Shown: one piece after another, positions 32,425-41,075 of the stretch | How positions within the stretch are numbered: the stretch's first letter is position 1 | Layout: each line of letters opens with the position of its first letter | NCBI RefSeq assembly: GCF_037911585.1 | Contig: NZ_JBAJNS010000001.1 | Coordinates: forward strand, 934,001-998,000 | Direction: 5' to 3' | Source of the DNA: Streptomyces sp. GSL17-111 | GTDB lineage: Bacteria > Actinomycetota > Actinomycetes > Streptomycetales > Streptomycetaceae | DNA length: 64,000 nucleotides | Notes under the pieces: generated by a model | Told to the model about the DNA's origin: nothing | The model's database searches: none | The model's input: the letters and a program-made list of their open reading frames with translations, nothing else | Position numbers and translations under genes: made by a program

Positions 32425-33078
32425 TCAGATGCGGTAGCCGGCGCCGGGCACGGTGACGATGACGGGCGGCTCCCCCAGCTTGCGGCGCAGCGTCATGACC
32501 GTGACCCGGACGACGTTGGTGAACGGGTCGGTGTTCTCGTCCCAGGCCTTCTCCAGCAGCTGTTCGGCCGAGACGACGGCGCCCTCGCTGCGCATCAGGA
32601 CCTCCAGCACCGCGAACTCCTTGGGCGCGAGCTGGATCTGCCGGCCGTCCCGGAAGACCTCGCGGCGGTTGGGGTCGAGCCTGATGCCGGCCCGCTCCAG
32701 GACGGGCGGCAACGCGACCGTCGTCCGGCGCCCGAGGGCCCGTACGCGGGCGGTCAGCTCGCTGAAGGCGAAGGGCTTCGGCAGGTAGTCGTCGGCGCCG
32801 ATCTCCAGGCCCTCCACCCGGTCGTCCACGTCGCCGGAGGCGGTGAGCATCAGGACGCGCGTCGGCAGACCGAGCTCGACCAGCTTGCGGCACACGTCGT
32901 CCCCGTGGACGAGCGGCAGGTCCCGGTCCAGGACGACGACGTCGTAGTCGTTGAGGTCGATCCGGTCGAGCGCGGCGGCGCCGTCGTAGACGACGTCCAC
33001 CGCCATGGCCTCCCGTCGCAGCCCGGTCGCCACGGCGTCGGCCAGCAGTTGCTCGTCCTCGACGACGAGTACGCGCAC
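32425..33078 (-). CDS. cutR: CutR response regulator
   Basis: A 217-residue OmpR-family regulator. Receiver: Glu7-Asp8, phosphoacceptor Asp51 (VVVLDRDLPLVHGD), Lys101-region PKPFAFSEL. C-terminal winged helix: LAPKEFAVLEVLMRSEGAVVS, FTNVVRVTVMTLRRKLG. It is upstream of cutS with a six-base gap. The divergent region 33079-33405 holds its promoter. Confidence 0.92.
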   Translation of the reverse strand: MRVLVVEDEQLLADAVATGLRREAMAVDVVYDGAAALDRIDLNDYDVVVLDRDLPLVHGDDVCRKLVELGLPTRVLMLTASGDVDDRVEGLEIGADDYLPKPFAFSELTARVRALGRRTTVALPPVLERAGIRLDPNRREVFRDGRQIQLAPKEFAVLEVLMRSEGAVVSAEQLLEKAWDENTDPFTNVVRVTVMTLRRKLGEPPVIVTVPGAGYRI

Positions 33079-33405
33079 GGCGTCCTCTCCTTCGGTCAGG
33101 TGGTGGCGCAGCGTCCGGCGGGACGTGCGGTCTCCATCGTGCCCCGAACGCTGTTAAACCGGCCGTAAGGGGACGCGTTCCCGGCTGCCGGGGGAATTTT
33201 GCGGTACTTGAGGTTTCCCTGAGGATCGGCGGGGGGAGGAACGATGCACACCCTCGATCACGCCCAGTAGGCGGCACGCCACTGCGGAGGCCCGTACCGG
33301 CGCAGCCCGGACGGTTCCCGGCTACCGCTCGCCCCAGGGACCACGCCGTGATCACCTCACCCCCGGCACTCTCCGTGCCGCCGACCCACGACGAGGGGGC
33401 GCACC
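33079..33405. promoter_or_regulatory. Divergent promoter region of cutR and the 58-aa gene
   Basis: 327 bases between divergent starts. It contains a locally A/T-richer stretch (GGGAATTTTGCGGTACTTGAGG near 33190), a strong orphan ribosome site with a nine-codon reading frame at 33244, and GAGGGGG at 33393-33399 before the small gene. CutR autoregulation is expected, but I cannot assign its site. Confidence 0.5.
33244..33270 (+). CDS. Possible short upstream ORF / leader peptide (MHTLDHAQ)
   Basis: Eight sense codons and a TAG, preceded by a near-perfect ribosome site (GGGGGGAGGAACG) that has no other gene to serve. It lies 136 bases ahead of the 58-residue gene on the same strand. It could be a translated leader or a chance match. 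No terminator/antiterminator pair is obvious after it. Confidence 0.3.
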   Translation: MHTLDHAQ

Positions 33406-33582
33406 ATGGACGCGTTCACCGCAGGGCTCCTGCAGCGCATAAGGAGTACGGAACACGACTTGAACCGCGCTCGCGAGGCCGGGGACGACTTCCTGGCGGA
33501 GGTCGAGCAGTCCGAGCTGGAGGACCTGCACCGGCTCGCCAGCGAGTACGGCGTCGAGGTCTCGGCCCTGACCAGCCGCTGA
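33406..33582 (+). CDS. Small conserved-looking acidic protein (58 aa)
   Basis: Starts MDAFTAGLLQRIRSTEHDL and continues as two charged amphipathic helices (EAGDDFLAEVEQSELEDLHR; LASEYGVEVSALTSR). GAGGGGG lies six bases before the ATG, codon third positions are strongly G/C, and a perfect palindrome follows 19 bases after the stop. All of this supports a real gene. It has no membrane segment or cysteine. Divergent from cutR. Function unknown. Confidence 0.72.
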   Translation: MDAFTAGLLQRIRSTEHDLNRAREAGDDFLAEVEQSELEDLHRLASEYGVEVSALTSR

Positions 33583-33601
33583 CCCGCCCCGGCCACACCC
33601 G

Positions 33602-33661
33602 GCGTCACGACGGCGGCCCCACCCGCTTCCGCGGAAGCGGGTGGGGCCGCCGTCGTGACGC
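33602..33661. terminator. 60-bp perfect palindrome between convergent genes
   Basis: Positions 33602-33631 are the exact reverse complement of 33632-33661, with no spacer. The arm begins GCGTCACGAC and ends CGCTTCCG. It lies 19 bp after the 58-aa gene and 2 bp after the suhB-like stop, so it is placed to end both transcripts. The absence of T-runs is usual for Streptomyces. Confidence 0.8.
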
Positions 33662-33663
33662 GG

Positions 33664-34476
33664 TCAGCCGCGCGCGGCGCCCAGCTCTGCGAGCAGGGGC
33701 TGGAGGACGCCGAACACCTCGGGGGAGGCCGCGACCAGCAGCTCCCGGCCGGGCGGCGCACCGGGCAGTCCGCCCGTCAGCGCACCGGCCTCGCGGGCGA
33801 TCAGGTCGCCCGCCGCGTAGTCCCACGGGTGCGTACCGCGCTCGTAGTAGCCGTCCAGCCGCCCGCTCGCCACGTCGCACAGGTCCAGCGCCGCCGAACC
33901 GGAGCGGCGGATGTCACGGACCTGCGGCAGGAGCGCCCGGACGACCGCGCCCTGTGCGTCACGCGTGGCCTGCACGTAGTTGAAGCCCGTCGCCACCAGT
34001 GCCTGGTCGAGCGTGGTGCCCGGCCGGCAGCGCACCGGCACACCGTCGCGCCGGGCGCCCTGGCCGAGCACCGCGTGGTGGGTCTCCCCCCGGGCCGGTG
34101 CGTGAACGACGCCGACCACCGTCTCGCCGTCCAGTTCGGCGGCGACGGAGACGGCCCAGTCCGCTCGTCCGTACAGGTAGTTCACCGTGCCGTCGATGGG
34201 GTCGATGATCCACCGGACGCCGCTGCGGCCGGTGGCGCTCGCGCCCTCCTCCCCCAGCAGGCCGTCGTCCGGGCGCCGCTCGCCCAGGAAGCCGGTGATC
34301 AGCTTCTCGGCGGCCAGGTCCATCTCCGTCACGACGTCGATGGGGCTCGACTTCGTCGCGGCCACACCCAGGTCGGCCGGACGGCCGTCCCGCAGGAGGT
34401 CACCCGCGCGGCGGGCGGCCTCCAGGGCGACGTCCAGCAGTTCGGCGTACGGTGCCGGGCCGGTCGGCTCGGTCAT
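33664..34476 (-). CDS. suhB: Inositol monophosphatase family protein (SuhB-like)
   Basis: A 270-residue Mg2+-dependent phosphatase. Motif A: LLGEEGA with Glu76/Glu77 and WIIDPIDGTVNYLYG with Asp92 and Asp95. Motif B: HPWDYAAGDLIAREAGA with the catalytic-metal Asp. It hydrolyses inositol 1-phosphate or a similar substrate, in actinobacteria feeding inositol lipids and mycothiol. GAGGGAGAGAC precedes ATG 34476. It is 49 bp downstream of the ferrochelatase gene on the same strand. Confidence 0.9.
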   Translation of the reverse strand: MTEPTGPAPYAELLDVALEAARRAGDLLRDGRPADLGVAATKSSPIDVVTEMDLAAEKLITGFLGERRPDDGLLGEEGASATGRSGVRWIIDPIDGTVNYLYGRADWAVSVAAELDGETVVGVVHAPARGETHHAVLGQGARRDGVPVRCRPGTTLDQALVATGFNYVQATRDAQGAVVRALLPQVRDIRRSGSAALDLCDVASGRLDGYYERGTHPWDYAAGDLIAREAGALTGGLPGAPPGRELLVAASPEVFGVLQPLLAELGAARG

Positions 34477-34525
34477 GTCTCTCCCTCGTCGGATGGCGCT
34501 CGCGCACGGCTGCACGGCGCACGGC

Positions 34526-35650
34526 TCAGCGGTAGGGGCTGTCGGCACCGGCGGCGGCGGGCCGGGGGGCACGCGCCGGACAGCAGCCGACGGGGCACAC
34601 GTCGTGGGACGGTCCGAGCGCGCCGAGGGCACACCGCTGCGGTGCCTCCCCGCGTTCGGTCGCGGCCCGCTCCAGCACCAGCTCCCGCATCCCGGCGACG
34701 AACCGGGGGTCGGCGCCCACCGTCGCCGACCGGGCGACCGGCAGGCCGAGCTCCCGGGCCGTGGCCAGCGCCTCGGTGTCCAGGTCGTACAGGACCTCCA
34801 TGTGGTCGGAGACGAAGCCGATCGGGACCATGACGACGGCCGGGGCGCCGTCGGCGTGCACAGCCTCCAGGTGGTCGCAGATGTCCGGCTCCAGCCACGG
34901 GATGTGCGGCGCGCCGCTGCGCGACTGGTAGACGAGTTCCCAGGGACGGTCGGTCCCCGTGCGGTCCCGGACCGCCTCGGCGATCAGCCGCGCCGTGTCC
35001 AGGTGCTCGGCCACGTAGGCGCCGCCGTCCCCGTGGGCCTCGGCGGGGCCCGAGGTGTCGGCCGAGGCGGTCGGGATGGAGTGGGTGGTGAACGCCAGCC
35101 GCGCCCCGTCCCGCACGGCCTCGGGCAGCTCACCGAGCGCCGTGAGCACGCCCTCGGTCATGGGCTCCACGAACCCCGGGTGGTTGAAGTAGTGCCGCAG
35201 CTTGTCGACGCGGGGCAGCGGCAGCCCCTCGGCCTCCAGGGTGGCGAGGGCGTCGGCCAGGTTCTCCCGGTACTGGCGGCAGCCGGAGTAGGAGGCGTAC
35301 GCGCTGGTGGCCAGGGTGAGGACGCGGCGCCGGCCGTCCCGGACCATCTCGCGGAGCGTGTCGGTGAGGTAGGGGGCCCAGTTGCGGTTGCCCCAGTAGA
35401 CCGGCAGGTCGACGCCGTGATCGGCGAAGTCGCTGCGGAGCGCGGCCAGCAGCTCGCGGTTCTGGGCGTTGATCGGTGAGACGCCGTCGAAGAGGAAGTA
35501 GTGCTGGCCGACCTCTTCGAGACGTTCCCTCGGGATCCCCCGGCCCCGGGTCACGTTCTCCAGGAAGGGCACCACGTCCTCGGGCCCCTCGGGGCCGCCG
35601 AAGGAGAGGAGCAGCAGGGCGTCGTAAGGGTGCGGACGTTCGTCGGGCAT
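34526..35650 (-). CDS. hemH: Ferrochelatase (coproporphyrin ferrochelatase type)
   Basis: A 374-residue enzyme inserting Fe2+ into (copro)porphyrin. Visible are the N-terminal [22 protein letters not shown], the metal-ligand region TTHSIPTAS with the catalytic His, YQSRSG, and [16 protein letters not shown] with the conserved Glu. Cys in [12 protein letters not shown] plus the C-terminal cluster [19 protein letters not shown] match the four cysteines that bind a [2Fe-2S] cluster in mycobacterial ferrochelatase. Gram-positive actinobacteria use the coproporphyrin-dependent route, so CpfC is the better functional name. Confidence 0.93.
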   Translation of the reverse strand: MPDERPHPYDALLLLSFGGPEGPEDVVPFLENVTRGRGIPRERLEEVGQHYFLFDGVSPINAQNRELLAALRSDFADHGVDLPVYWGNRNWAPYLTDTLREMVRDGRRRVLTLATSAYASYSGCRQYRENLADALATLEAEGLPLPRVDKLRHYFNHPGFVEPMTEGVLTALGELPEAVRDGARLAFTTHSIPTASADTSGPAEAHGDGGAYVAEHLDTARLIAEAVRDRTGTDRPWELVYQSRSGAPHIPWLEPDICDHLEAVHADGAPAVVMVPIGFVSDHMEVLYDLDTEALATARELGLPVARSATVGADPRFVAGMRELVLERAATERGEAPQRCALGALGPSHDVCPVGCCPARAPRPAAAGADSPYR

Positions 35651-35745
35651 GGTCCCGATCCTGCCATCCGGGACGGCGCGGACGGTTCAGGCCCGCAGCC
35701 GTAAGCTGTCTGAGTCAGAACGTCCCTTACTCCCTGTCAGGCGGG

Positions 35746-37002
35746 ATGGCCGTGCCGAGTCCCTACCGCGTGATCTTCACGGCGCCGGGCGCCCGCGGCT
35801 TCTCCGCCGCCGGGCTGCTGGGCCGGATGCCCGTCGCCATGCTCGGCATCGGCATCGTCACGATGGTCGCGCAGCTGACGGGCGCCTACGGACTGGCGGG
35901 AGCGCTGGCCGCGACGGTCGCCCTGTCGGCCGCCGCCATCGGCCCGCAGGTGTCCCGCACCGTGGACCGCTACGGGCAGCGCCGGGTGCTGCGCCCGGCC
36001 GCCCTGGTCACGGCCGTGGCGGTGGCGGGCGTGACGGCCGGGACGGTGTGGGGGTGGCCGGTGTGGACCCTCTTCGTCTGCGCGGCGTTCGCCGGCTGCG
36101 TGCCCAGCCTGGGTTCGATGGTGCGGTCGCGCTGGGTGACGATCTACCGCGACCGTCCGCGCGAGCTGCACGCCGCGTACGCGTGGGAGTCCATCGTCGA
36201 CGAGCTGTGCTTCATCTTCGGGCCGATCCTGTCGATCGGGCTGTCCACCGCCTGGTTCCCGCAGGCCGGCCCGCTGGCCGCCGCCTGCTTCCTCCTGACG
36301 GGTGTCTTCTGGCTGACGTCCCAGCGGGCCACGGAGCCGCCGGTGATCCCGCACGAGGAGGGGCAGGGGCGCGGCTCCGCGCTGCGCACCCCCGGGATCA
36401 CGGTCGTTCTCGGCACACTCCTGGCCGTCGGCGTGATCTTCGGGGCGATCGACGTGGTGACCGTCGCCTTCGCCGAGGAACGCGGACACCAGGCAGCGGC
36501 CAGCCTGCTGCTCGCCGCCTACGCCGCCGGTTCGTGCCTGGCCGGGGCCGTCTTCGGCCTGCTGCGACCGGCCGGACCGGCGAGCCGGCGCTGGTTGACG
36601 GGGGTGTGCGCGGTGACCGCCGGGATGGTGCCGCTGCCCTTCGTGACCGGGCTGCCGCTCCTCGCCGTTCTCCTGTTCGTGGCCGGACTGGCGATCGCCC
36701 CGACCCTGGTGACGTCGGTCTCCCTCGTCCAGCAGATGGTGCCGCGCTCCCGGCTGACGGAGGGCATGACGTGGGTCAGCAGCAGCATCGCCGTGGGCGT
36801 GGCGCTCGGCGCGGCGGTGGCGGGACGGACGGTGGACGCCGTCGGGGCGGAGCGCGCGTACACCGTCCCGGCCCTGGCCGGAGCCCTGGCCGCCGTGGTC
36901 GCGCTGCTCGGCCACCGGAGCCTGTCCTCCGCGCCGCCGGGGCCGCCCGTGACCGGGCAGACACCCGGTGGGCGGGAGGCGACCGTGGACGCGGAGGTCT
37001 GA
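35746..37002 (+). CDS. Major facilitator superfamily transporter
   Basis: A 418-residue protein with twelve hydrophobic segments and the MFS inter-helix loop GPQVSRTVDRYGQRRVL (about 65-82) between TM2 and TM3, with the conserved Asp/Gly/Arg pattern. The central loop (QRATEPPVIPHEEGQGRG) splits two six-helix halves. Substrate unknown; drug or metabolite efflux is typical of this type. ATG 35746 fits the first helix; the longer frame overlaps the ferrochelatase gene. Divergent from hemH with only 95 bp between. Confidence 0.85.
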   Translation: MAVPSPYRVIFTAPGARGFSAAGLLGRMPVAMLGIGIVTMVAQLTGAYGLAGALAATVALSAAAIGPQVSRTVDRYGQRRVLRPAALVTAVAVAGVTAGTVWGWPVWTLFVCAAFAGCVPSLGSMVRSRWVTIYRDRPRELHAAYAWESIVDELCFIFGPILSIGLSTAWFPQAGPLAAACFLLTGVFWLTSQRATEPPVIPHEEGQGRGSALRTPGITVVLGTLLAVGVIFGAIDVVTVAFAEERGHQAAASLLLAAYAAGSCLAGAVFGLLRPAGPASRRWLTGVCAVTAGMVPLPFVTGLPLLAVLLFVAGLAIAPTLVTSVSLVQQMVPRSRLTEGMTWVSSSIAVGVALGAAVAGRTVDAVGAERAYTVPALAGALAAVVALLGHRSLSSAPPGPPVTGQTPGGREATVDAEV

Positions 37003-37051
37003 CGGCCGGCCGCCCGGACCCCGGTCGGGTGCCGCCCGGACGGCTCGGCCG

Positions 37052-37447
37052 TCACGGCGCCGTCCGGCCCTCCCGGGCCACCAGCGCGAAGGGGTGCCCG
37101 CCGGGGTCGGAGTAGAGCCGGGTGTCGTGCGCGCCCCCGTTGTCCTTGGTGTCCAACGGGCGTCCGCCGAGGCTGATGATCTCGCGCTCCGCCTCGTCCA
37201 TGTCCTCCTGGGCCACCAGCAGGTGCAGGTGGGACTGCTGCGACTCCTCGGGGCGGGGCCAGGTCGGCGGGGCGAACCCGTGGTCCCGCTGGATGGTCAG
37301 CGCGGTACCGTCCGGGCCGACGATCTCGATGAAGTCCGGATGGCGCCCCAGTCGTGCCTCGCCGTCCAGCAGTTTGGCGTAGAACTCGGCCAGCACCTCC
37401 GGCTCCGTACTGTCCAGCACGAGCACACAGGTCTTCGCGACGGCCAT
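37052..37447 (-). CDS. VOC-family (glyoxalase/bleomycin resistance-like) protein
   Basis: A 131-residue single VOC fold: CVLVLDSTEPEVLAEFYAKLL (7-27), DFIEIVGPDGTALTIQRD, HLHLLVAQEDMDEAEREI, DTRLYSDPGGHPFALV. The metal-ligand positions are partly kept (His at HLHLL, Glu/His near the end). Substrate unknown; a metabolite-binding or resistance role is possible. Converges with the MFS gene. Confidence 0.82.
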   Translation of the reverse strand: MAVAKTCVLVLDSTEPEVLAEFYAKLLDGEARLGRHPDFIEIVGPDGTALTIQRDHGFAPPTWPRPEESQQSHLHLLVAQEDMDEAEREIISLGGRPLDTKDNGGAHDTRLYSDPGGHPFALVAREGRTAP

Positions 37448-37575
37448 GAACGTCCCCTCTCCCCGTCGTTCCGGGCCCCTGTTGGCCCGGCTGCCGCCCG
37501 TCTACCCGGAAAAGCCGTGCGCACGCCGAGCGTGAGTATGATCCCCCCACCGCCTCGGCAGGAGGGACGACGACA

Positions 37576-38901
37576 GTGAGCACGTTGTACAGCAGGGCCG
37601 GCAGGACGGGATCGTGGCAGAACTGGGCGGGGTGCGCCTCCGCCCACCCCCGGCGCACCGTGGCCCCCTCCACCACCGACGCGCTCGCCGCCGCCGTCCG
37701 GCGCGCGGCCGAGGACGGTCTGCCGGTGAAGGCCGTCGGCTCGGGCCACTCGTTCACGGCGGTCGCCGCCACGGGTGGCCTGCTGATCCGGCCGGAGCGG
37801 CTGAGCGGGGTCCGGACCATAGACCGGGCCGCCGGGACCGTGACGGTCGCGGCCGGCACCCGGCTCAGACAGCTGAACGAGGTGCTGGCCGGCGAAGGGC
37901 TCTCGCTGGCCAACATGGGCGACATCATGGAGCAGACCGTCTCGGGGGCCGTGAGCACGGGTACGCACGGCACCGGCCGCGACTCGGCCTCCCTCGCCGC
38001 GCAGGTGGTCGCGCTGGAGATGGTGCTCGCCGACGGTTCGGTGCTGCGCTGCTCCCCCACGGAGAACGCCGACGTCTTCGCCGCCGCGCGGATCGGGCTC
38101 GGCGCGCTCGGCGTCATCACGGAGTTGACGTTCCGTGTGGAGCCGCTGTTCCTGCTGCACGCCCGCGAGGAACCGATGTCCTTCGAACGGGTGACGGCGG
38201 AGTTCGACCGGCTGACCGCCGAGAACGAGCACTTCGAGTTCTACTGGTTCCCGCACACCGGCAACTGCAACACCAAGCGCAACAACCGCTCGGCGGGCCC
38301 GGCGCGCCCCCTGCCGCGCGTGCGTGGGTGGGTGGACGACGAGCTGCTGTCCAACGGCGTCTTCGGGGCCGCGTGCGCGTTCGGGAAGGCCGTCCCGGCG
38401 GCGGTGCCGTTCATCGCCCGGACGGCCAGCCGGGCGCTGTCGGCCCGCCGCTACACCGACGTCCCGTACAAGGTCTTCACGAGCCCGCGCAGGGTGCGCT
38501 TCCTGGAGATGGAGTACGCGCTGCCGCGCGAGGCCGCGATGCCGGCGCTGCGCGAACTCCGCGCCCTGATCGAGCGGTCGGACCTGCGTGTCAACTTCCC
38601 CGTCGAGGTACGGACCGCGCCCGCCGACGACATCACCCTCTCCACGGCCGAGGGCCGGGACTCGGCGTACCTCGCCCTGCACGTCTACCGGGGGACGCCG
38701 CACTCGGCCTACTTCACCGCCGCCGAACGCATCATGACGGCGCACGGGGGACGGCCGCACTGGGGGAAGCTGCACAGCCGGGACGCGACGTACCTGGCGG
38801 GCGTCTATCCGCGCTTCGCCGAGTTCGCCTCGGTGCGCGACCGGCTGGACCCGGGCCGGGTCTTCGGCAACGACTACCTCCGCCGCGTCCTCGGTGACTG
38901 A
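37576..38901 (+). CDS. FAD-linked sugar-lactone oxidase family protein (D-arabinono-1,4-lactone oxidase-like)
   Basis: A 441-residue flavoprotein. The N-terminal FAD-binding PCMH domain contains VKAVGSGHSFTAVAATGG (about 51-68), GDIMEQTVSGAVSTGTHGTG (about 115-134) and GLGALGVITELTF. The C-terminal ALO domain (from about 185) ends with HWGKLH and DPGRVFGNDYLRR, the family's active-site and C-terminal pattern. It would oxidise a sugar-1,4-lactone or alditol with O2. A GTG start follows GGAGGGACGACGACA. Divergent from the VOC gene. Confidence 0.88.
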   Translation: MSTLYSRAGRTGSWQNWAGCASAHPRRTVAPSTTDALAAAVRRAAEDGLPVKAVGSGHSFTAVAATGGLLIRPERLSGVRTIDRAAGTVTVAAGTRLRQLNEVLAGEGLSLANMGDIMEQTVSGAVSTGTHGTGRDSASLAAQVVALEMVLADGSVLRCSPTENADVFAAARIGLGALGVITELTFRVEPLFLLHAREEPMSFERVTAEFDRLTAENEHFEFYWFPHTGNCNTKRNNRSAGPARPLPRVRGWVDDELLSNGVFGAACAFGKAVPAAVPFIARTASRALSARRYTDVPYKVFTSPRRVRFLEMEYALPREAAMPALRELRALIERSDLRVNFPVEVRTAPADDITLSTAEGRDSAYLALHVYRGTPHSAYFTAAERIMTAHGGRPHWGKLHSRDATYLAGVYPRFAEFASVRDRLDPGRVFGNDYLRRVLGD

Positions 38902-38948
38902 CGCCCCGACGGTCGTTCAGCTGCGGGCACACGGGTGACGCCCCACAC

Positions 38949-38976
38949 GAACACCCGGTTCCCTTTCGGGTGGTTC
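38949..38976 (+). terminator. Imperfect hairpin after the lactone-oxidase gene
   Basis: CACCCG and CGGGTG pair around GTTCCCTTT, extended by a bulged GAA/TTC stem, about 50 bases after the stop. A second short hairpin (CGCCGG-TCCTT-CCGGCG) lies at 39070-39090 in the same gene-free stretch. Confidence 0.45.
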
Positions 38977-39335
38977 CGTGCAGACCTCCGCCGCACCCGA
39001 CTCCGCCCCTATCTCGGGACCAACCAGCCCTATACGGTCAACTCCCCTGCATCGCCAGAACATAGGCGGCGCGCCGGTCCTTCCGGCGTGGCCCTAATGG
39101 AGTAGTGTCGAAGCCCTGGCCTCGGCCCTGTCCGGTCGATGTGGCGGAGAGTGAGCGAATCAGTCACTCTGGGTGTCCAATCGGTCACCGTGCCACAGCG
39201 ACGGATCGGATTGCGGGCCCGACACGCCGGGCAAGTCGGCAAAAGGTTGTGGCAGCCTGCACCCCGGGCCGTCACACTCGTCTAGCGGGAGCAGCGACGC
39301 ACGTGACGTCGGCAGGCACCACCCGGGAGGTCCCC
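38977..39335 (+). promoter_or_regulatory. Upstream region of sepH
   Basis: About 360 bases without a gene. TATGGTCAACTC-like and TAATGGAGTAGTGTCG segments (39030-39110) could be promoter elements but none is decisive. A small hairpin lies at 39070-39090. The region ends in CGGGAGG four to five bases before the sepH ATG. Confidence 0.4.
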
Positions 39336-40340
39336 ATGCCCGAACTGCGTGTCGTGGCCGTCAGCAACGACGGCACACGGCTGGTGCTCAAGGCTGCCGA
39401 CAACACGGAATACACCCTCCCGATCGACGAGCGGCTGCGCGCCGCCGTCCGCAACGACCGGGCCCGGCTGGGGCAGATCGAGATCGAGGTCGAGAACCAC
39501 CTCCGTCCCCGGGACATCCAGGCGCGGATACGAGCCGGTGCGACGGCCGAGGAAGTGGCCCAGCTCGCCGGTATCCCCGTCGAGCGGGTACGCCGGTTCG
39601 AGGGCCCGGTGCTGGCCGAGCGCGCGTTCATGGCCGAGCGGGCCCGCAAGACCCCGGTGCGCCGCCCCGGGGAGAACACCGGCCCGCAACTCGGCGACAC
39701 CGTGGCCGAGCGGCTCCTCGTCCGTGGCGCGGACAAGGACACCGTCCGCTGGGACTCCTGGCGGCGGGACGACGGCACGTGGGAGGTCCTGCTCGTCTAC
39801 CGCGTCGCCGGTGAGCTGCACTCGGCGAGCTGGAGCTACGACCCGCCCCGACGTCTCGTGCAGTGCATGGACGACGAGGCGCGGACGCTGGTGGGCGAGA
39901 GCAGCGACCCGCCCGAGCCGAGCTTCCCGTTCGTGCCCCGCATCGCGCGCCTGCCCAGGGAGCGCGGCGGCGAGGACGGCGGGCAGGCCCGGCCCGAGCC
40001 CGTCGCCCGGCCCGAGGAGCGGGATTCCCTGACCAGCCTGCTGGAGGCCGTACCGAGCTTCCGGGGCGACATGGTCGTGCCCGAACAGCCCCCCGTGGAC
40101 GACGACGAGATCGAAGCGCCGGCGGCGGAGCTGTCCGAACAGGCGGAGCCGACCGCCGCCAGCGCCGGCGCCGCCTACGCGGATGTCCTGATGCCCCGTT
40201 CGGTCGCCAGCCACCGGGACCGACTCACCGGCACGACCGACCGTCAGGCCGAGGCGGACGGCGTCCGGCCGGGCCGTCGGGCCGCCGTACCGAGCTGGGA
40301 CGAGATCGTCTTCGGGACGCGCCGCAAGAAGCAGGAGTGA
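39336..40340 (+). CDS. sepH: SepH cell-division protein
   Basis: A 334-residue protein of the DUF3071/SepH family, which stimulates FtsZ filament assembly in Streptomyces. The N-terminal conserved domain (1-160) starts MPELRVVAVSNDGTRLVLKA and contains a helix-turn-helix-like segment (IRAGATAEEVAQLAGIPVER) and WRRDDGTWEVLLVYR. A long disordered acidic linker (210-290) and the conserved C-terminal FtsZ-contact peptide region (SWDEIVFGTRRKKQE) follow. CGGGAGG precedes the ATG. Confidence 0.95.
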   Translation: MPELRVVAVSNDGTRLVLKAADNTEYTLPIDERLRAAVRNDRARLGQIEIEVENHLRPRDIQARIRAGATAEEVAQLAGIPVERVRRFEGPVLAERAFMAERARKTPVRRPGENTGPQLGDTVAERLLVRGADKDTVRWDSWRRDDGTWEVLLVYRVAGELHSASWSYDPPRRLVQCMDDEARTLVGESSDPPEPSFPFVPRIARLPRERGGEDGGQARPEPVARPEERDSLTSLLEAVPSFRGDMVVPEQPPVDDDEIEAPAAELSEQAEPTAASAGAAYADVLMPRSVASHRDRLTGTTDRQAEADGVRPGRRAAVPSWDEIVFGTRRKKQE

Positions 40341-40345
40341 ACGAG

Positions 40346-40377
40346 GGGTGCGGGCGGCACCGGCGCCGCCCGCACCC
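40346..40377 (+). terminator. Strong hairpin after sepH
   Basis: GGGTGCGGGCGGC (40346-40358) pairs perfectly with 40365-40377 around a six-base loop, five bases after the stop. A 13-bp GC stem of this kind is a probable terminator. Confidence 0.7.
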
Positions 40378-40450
40378 GGCTGCGCCCGGTACGGGTCCGT
40401 TCGGCCATGTCCTACCGCGTCGTCCCGCCTCGTCGTAGTGCCGTCCGGTG

Positions 40451-40840
40451 CTACGCGTGGTGGAACGTCGTCTCCCTCTTCCGGTCGTCGACCATCGGGC
40501 GCGGCTCCACCTCCCCGTAGGCGCAGAACCTTTCCCAGCACACCTGCACGTTGCCGCCCGTCACGAGGTTGGGCCGTGCCTCGCGTGCGGGGTAACGGTG
40601 GGCATCGGCCTGCGGCTCCATCCACGTCGTGACGAACGTGGCCAGGTTCAGGCGCGCGTTGCCGTCCAGCATCAACGCGTCGTGGACGAGCCGATAGGCC
40701 GTCTCCGGGTCGATCGGCGCCTCGGGGAGACGGTGCTCGGGCGTGGCCAGGGTCAGCCCGGCGGCGACCGAGTGGAAGGGGTTGACCGCCAGGGTGCGCT
40801 CGGCTTCCTACCGCGAACGGCCCTGGGACAGAGGTGACAT
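40451..40840 (-). pseudogene. Glutamate decarboxylase pseudogene (5' part, internally deleted)
   Basis: From an ATG at 40840 the frame reads MSPLSQGRSR, a TAG at codon 11 (40808-40810), then LAVNPFHSVAAGLTLATPEH, DPETAYRLVHDALMLDGNAR and LNLATFVTTWMEPQA. These are the N-terminal landmarks of GadB. It then jumps to RPNLVTGGNVQVCWERFCAY, which in the intact enzyme lies roughly 70 residues further on, and stops at TGA 40451. The PLP lysine and the whole C-terminal two thirds are missing. It is therefore a dead gene with a nonsense codon, an internal deletion and a 3' truncation. Confidence 0.82.
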
Positions 40841-41075
40841 GGCGCCCCCGACCTCGCTTCGACGCCGGTCGTGAGCGGAGCGGTACCCGGACCGGCACCA
40901 CCCTCACCATGGTGCGCCACATCCCCGTGGCGCGCTCGGCCACCGTCGGCCGGGCTCACCTCACCACGCGGAAGTGGTCCATGTGAGCCGCCGCGAAGTG
41001 GCCCATTCAGGTGCGTTCGGCGGACCTAGCGTGAATGACGGCCCCACCTCCCCCCCCTGTCGTGAGGAGCACGTC
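40841..41075. other. Region between the gad pseudogene and the flavoprotein gene
   Basis: 235 bases with no gene. The right end carries GAGGAG (41064-41069) six bases before the TTG start at 41076. The rest should hold the promoter of the two-gene operon. No clear operator was recognised. Confidence 0.4.
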
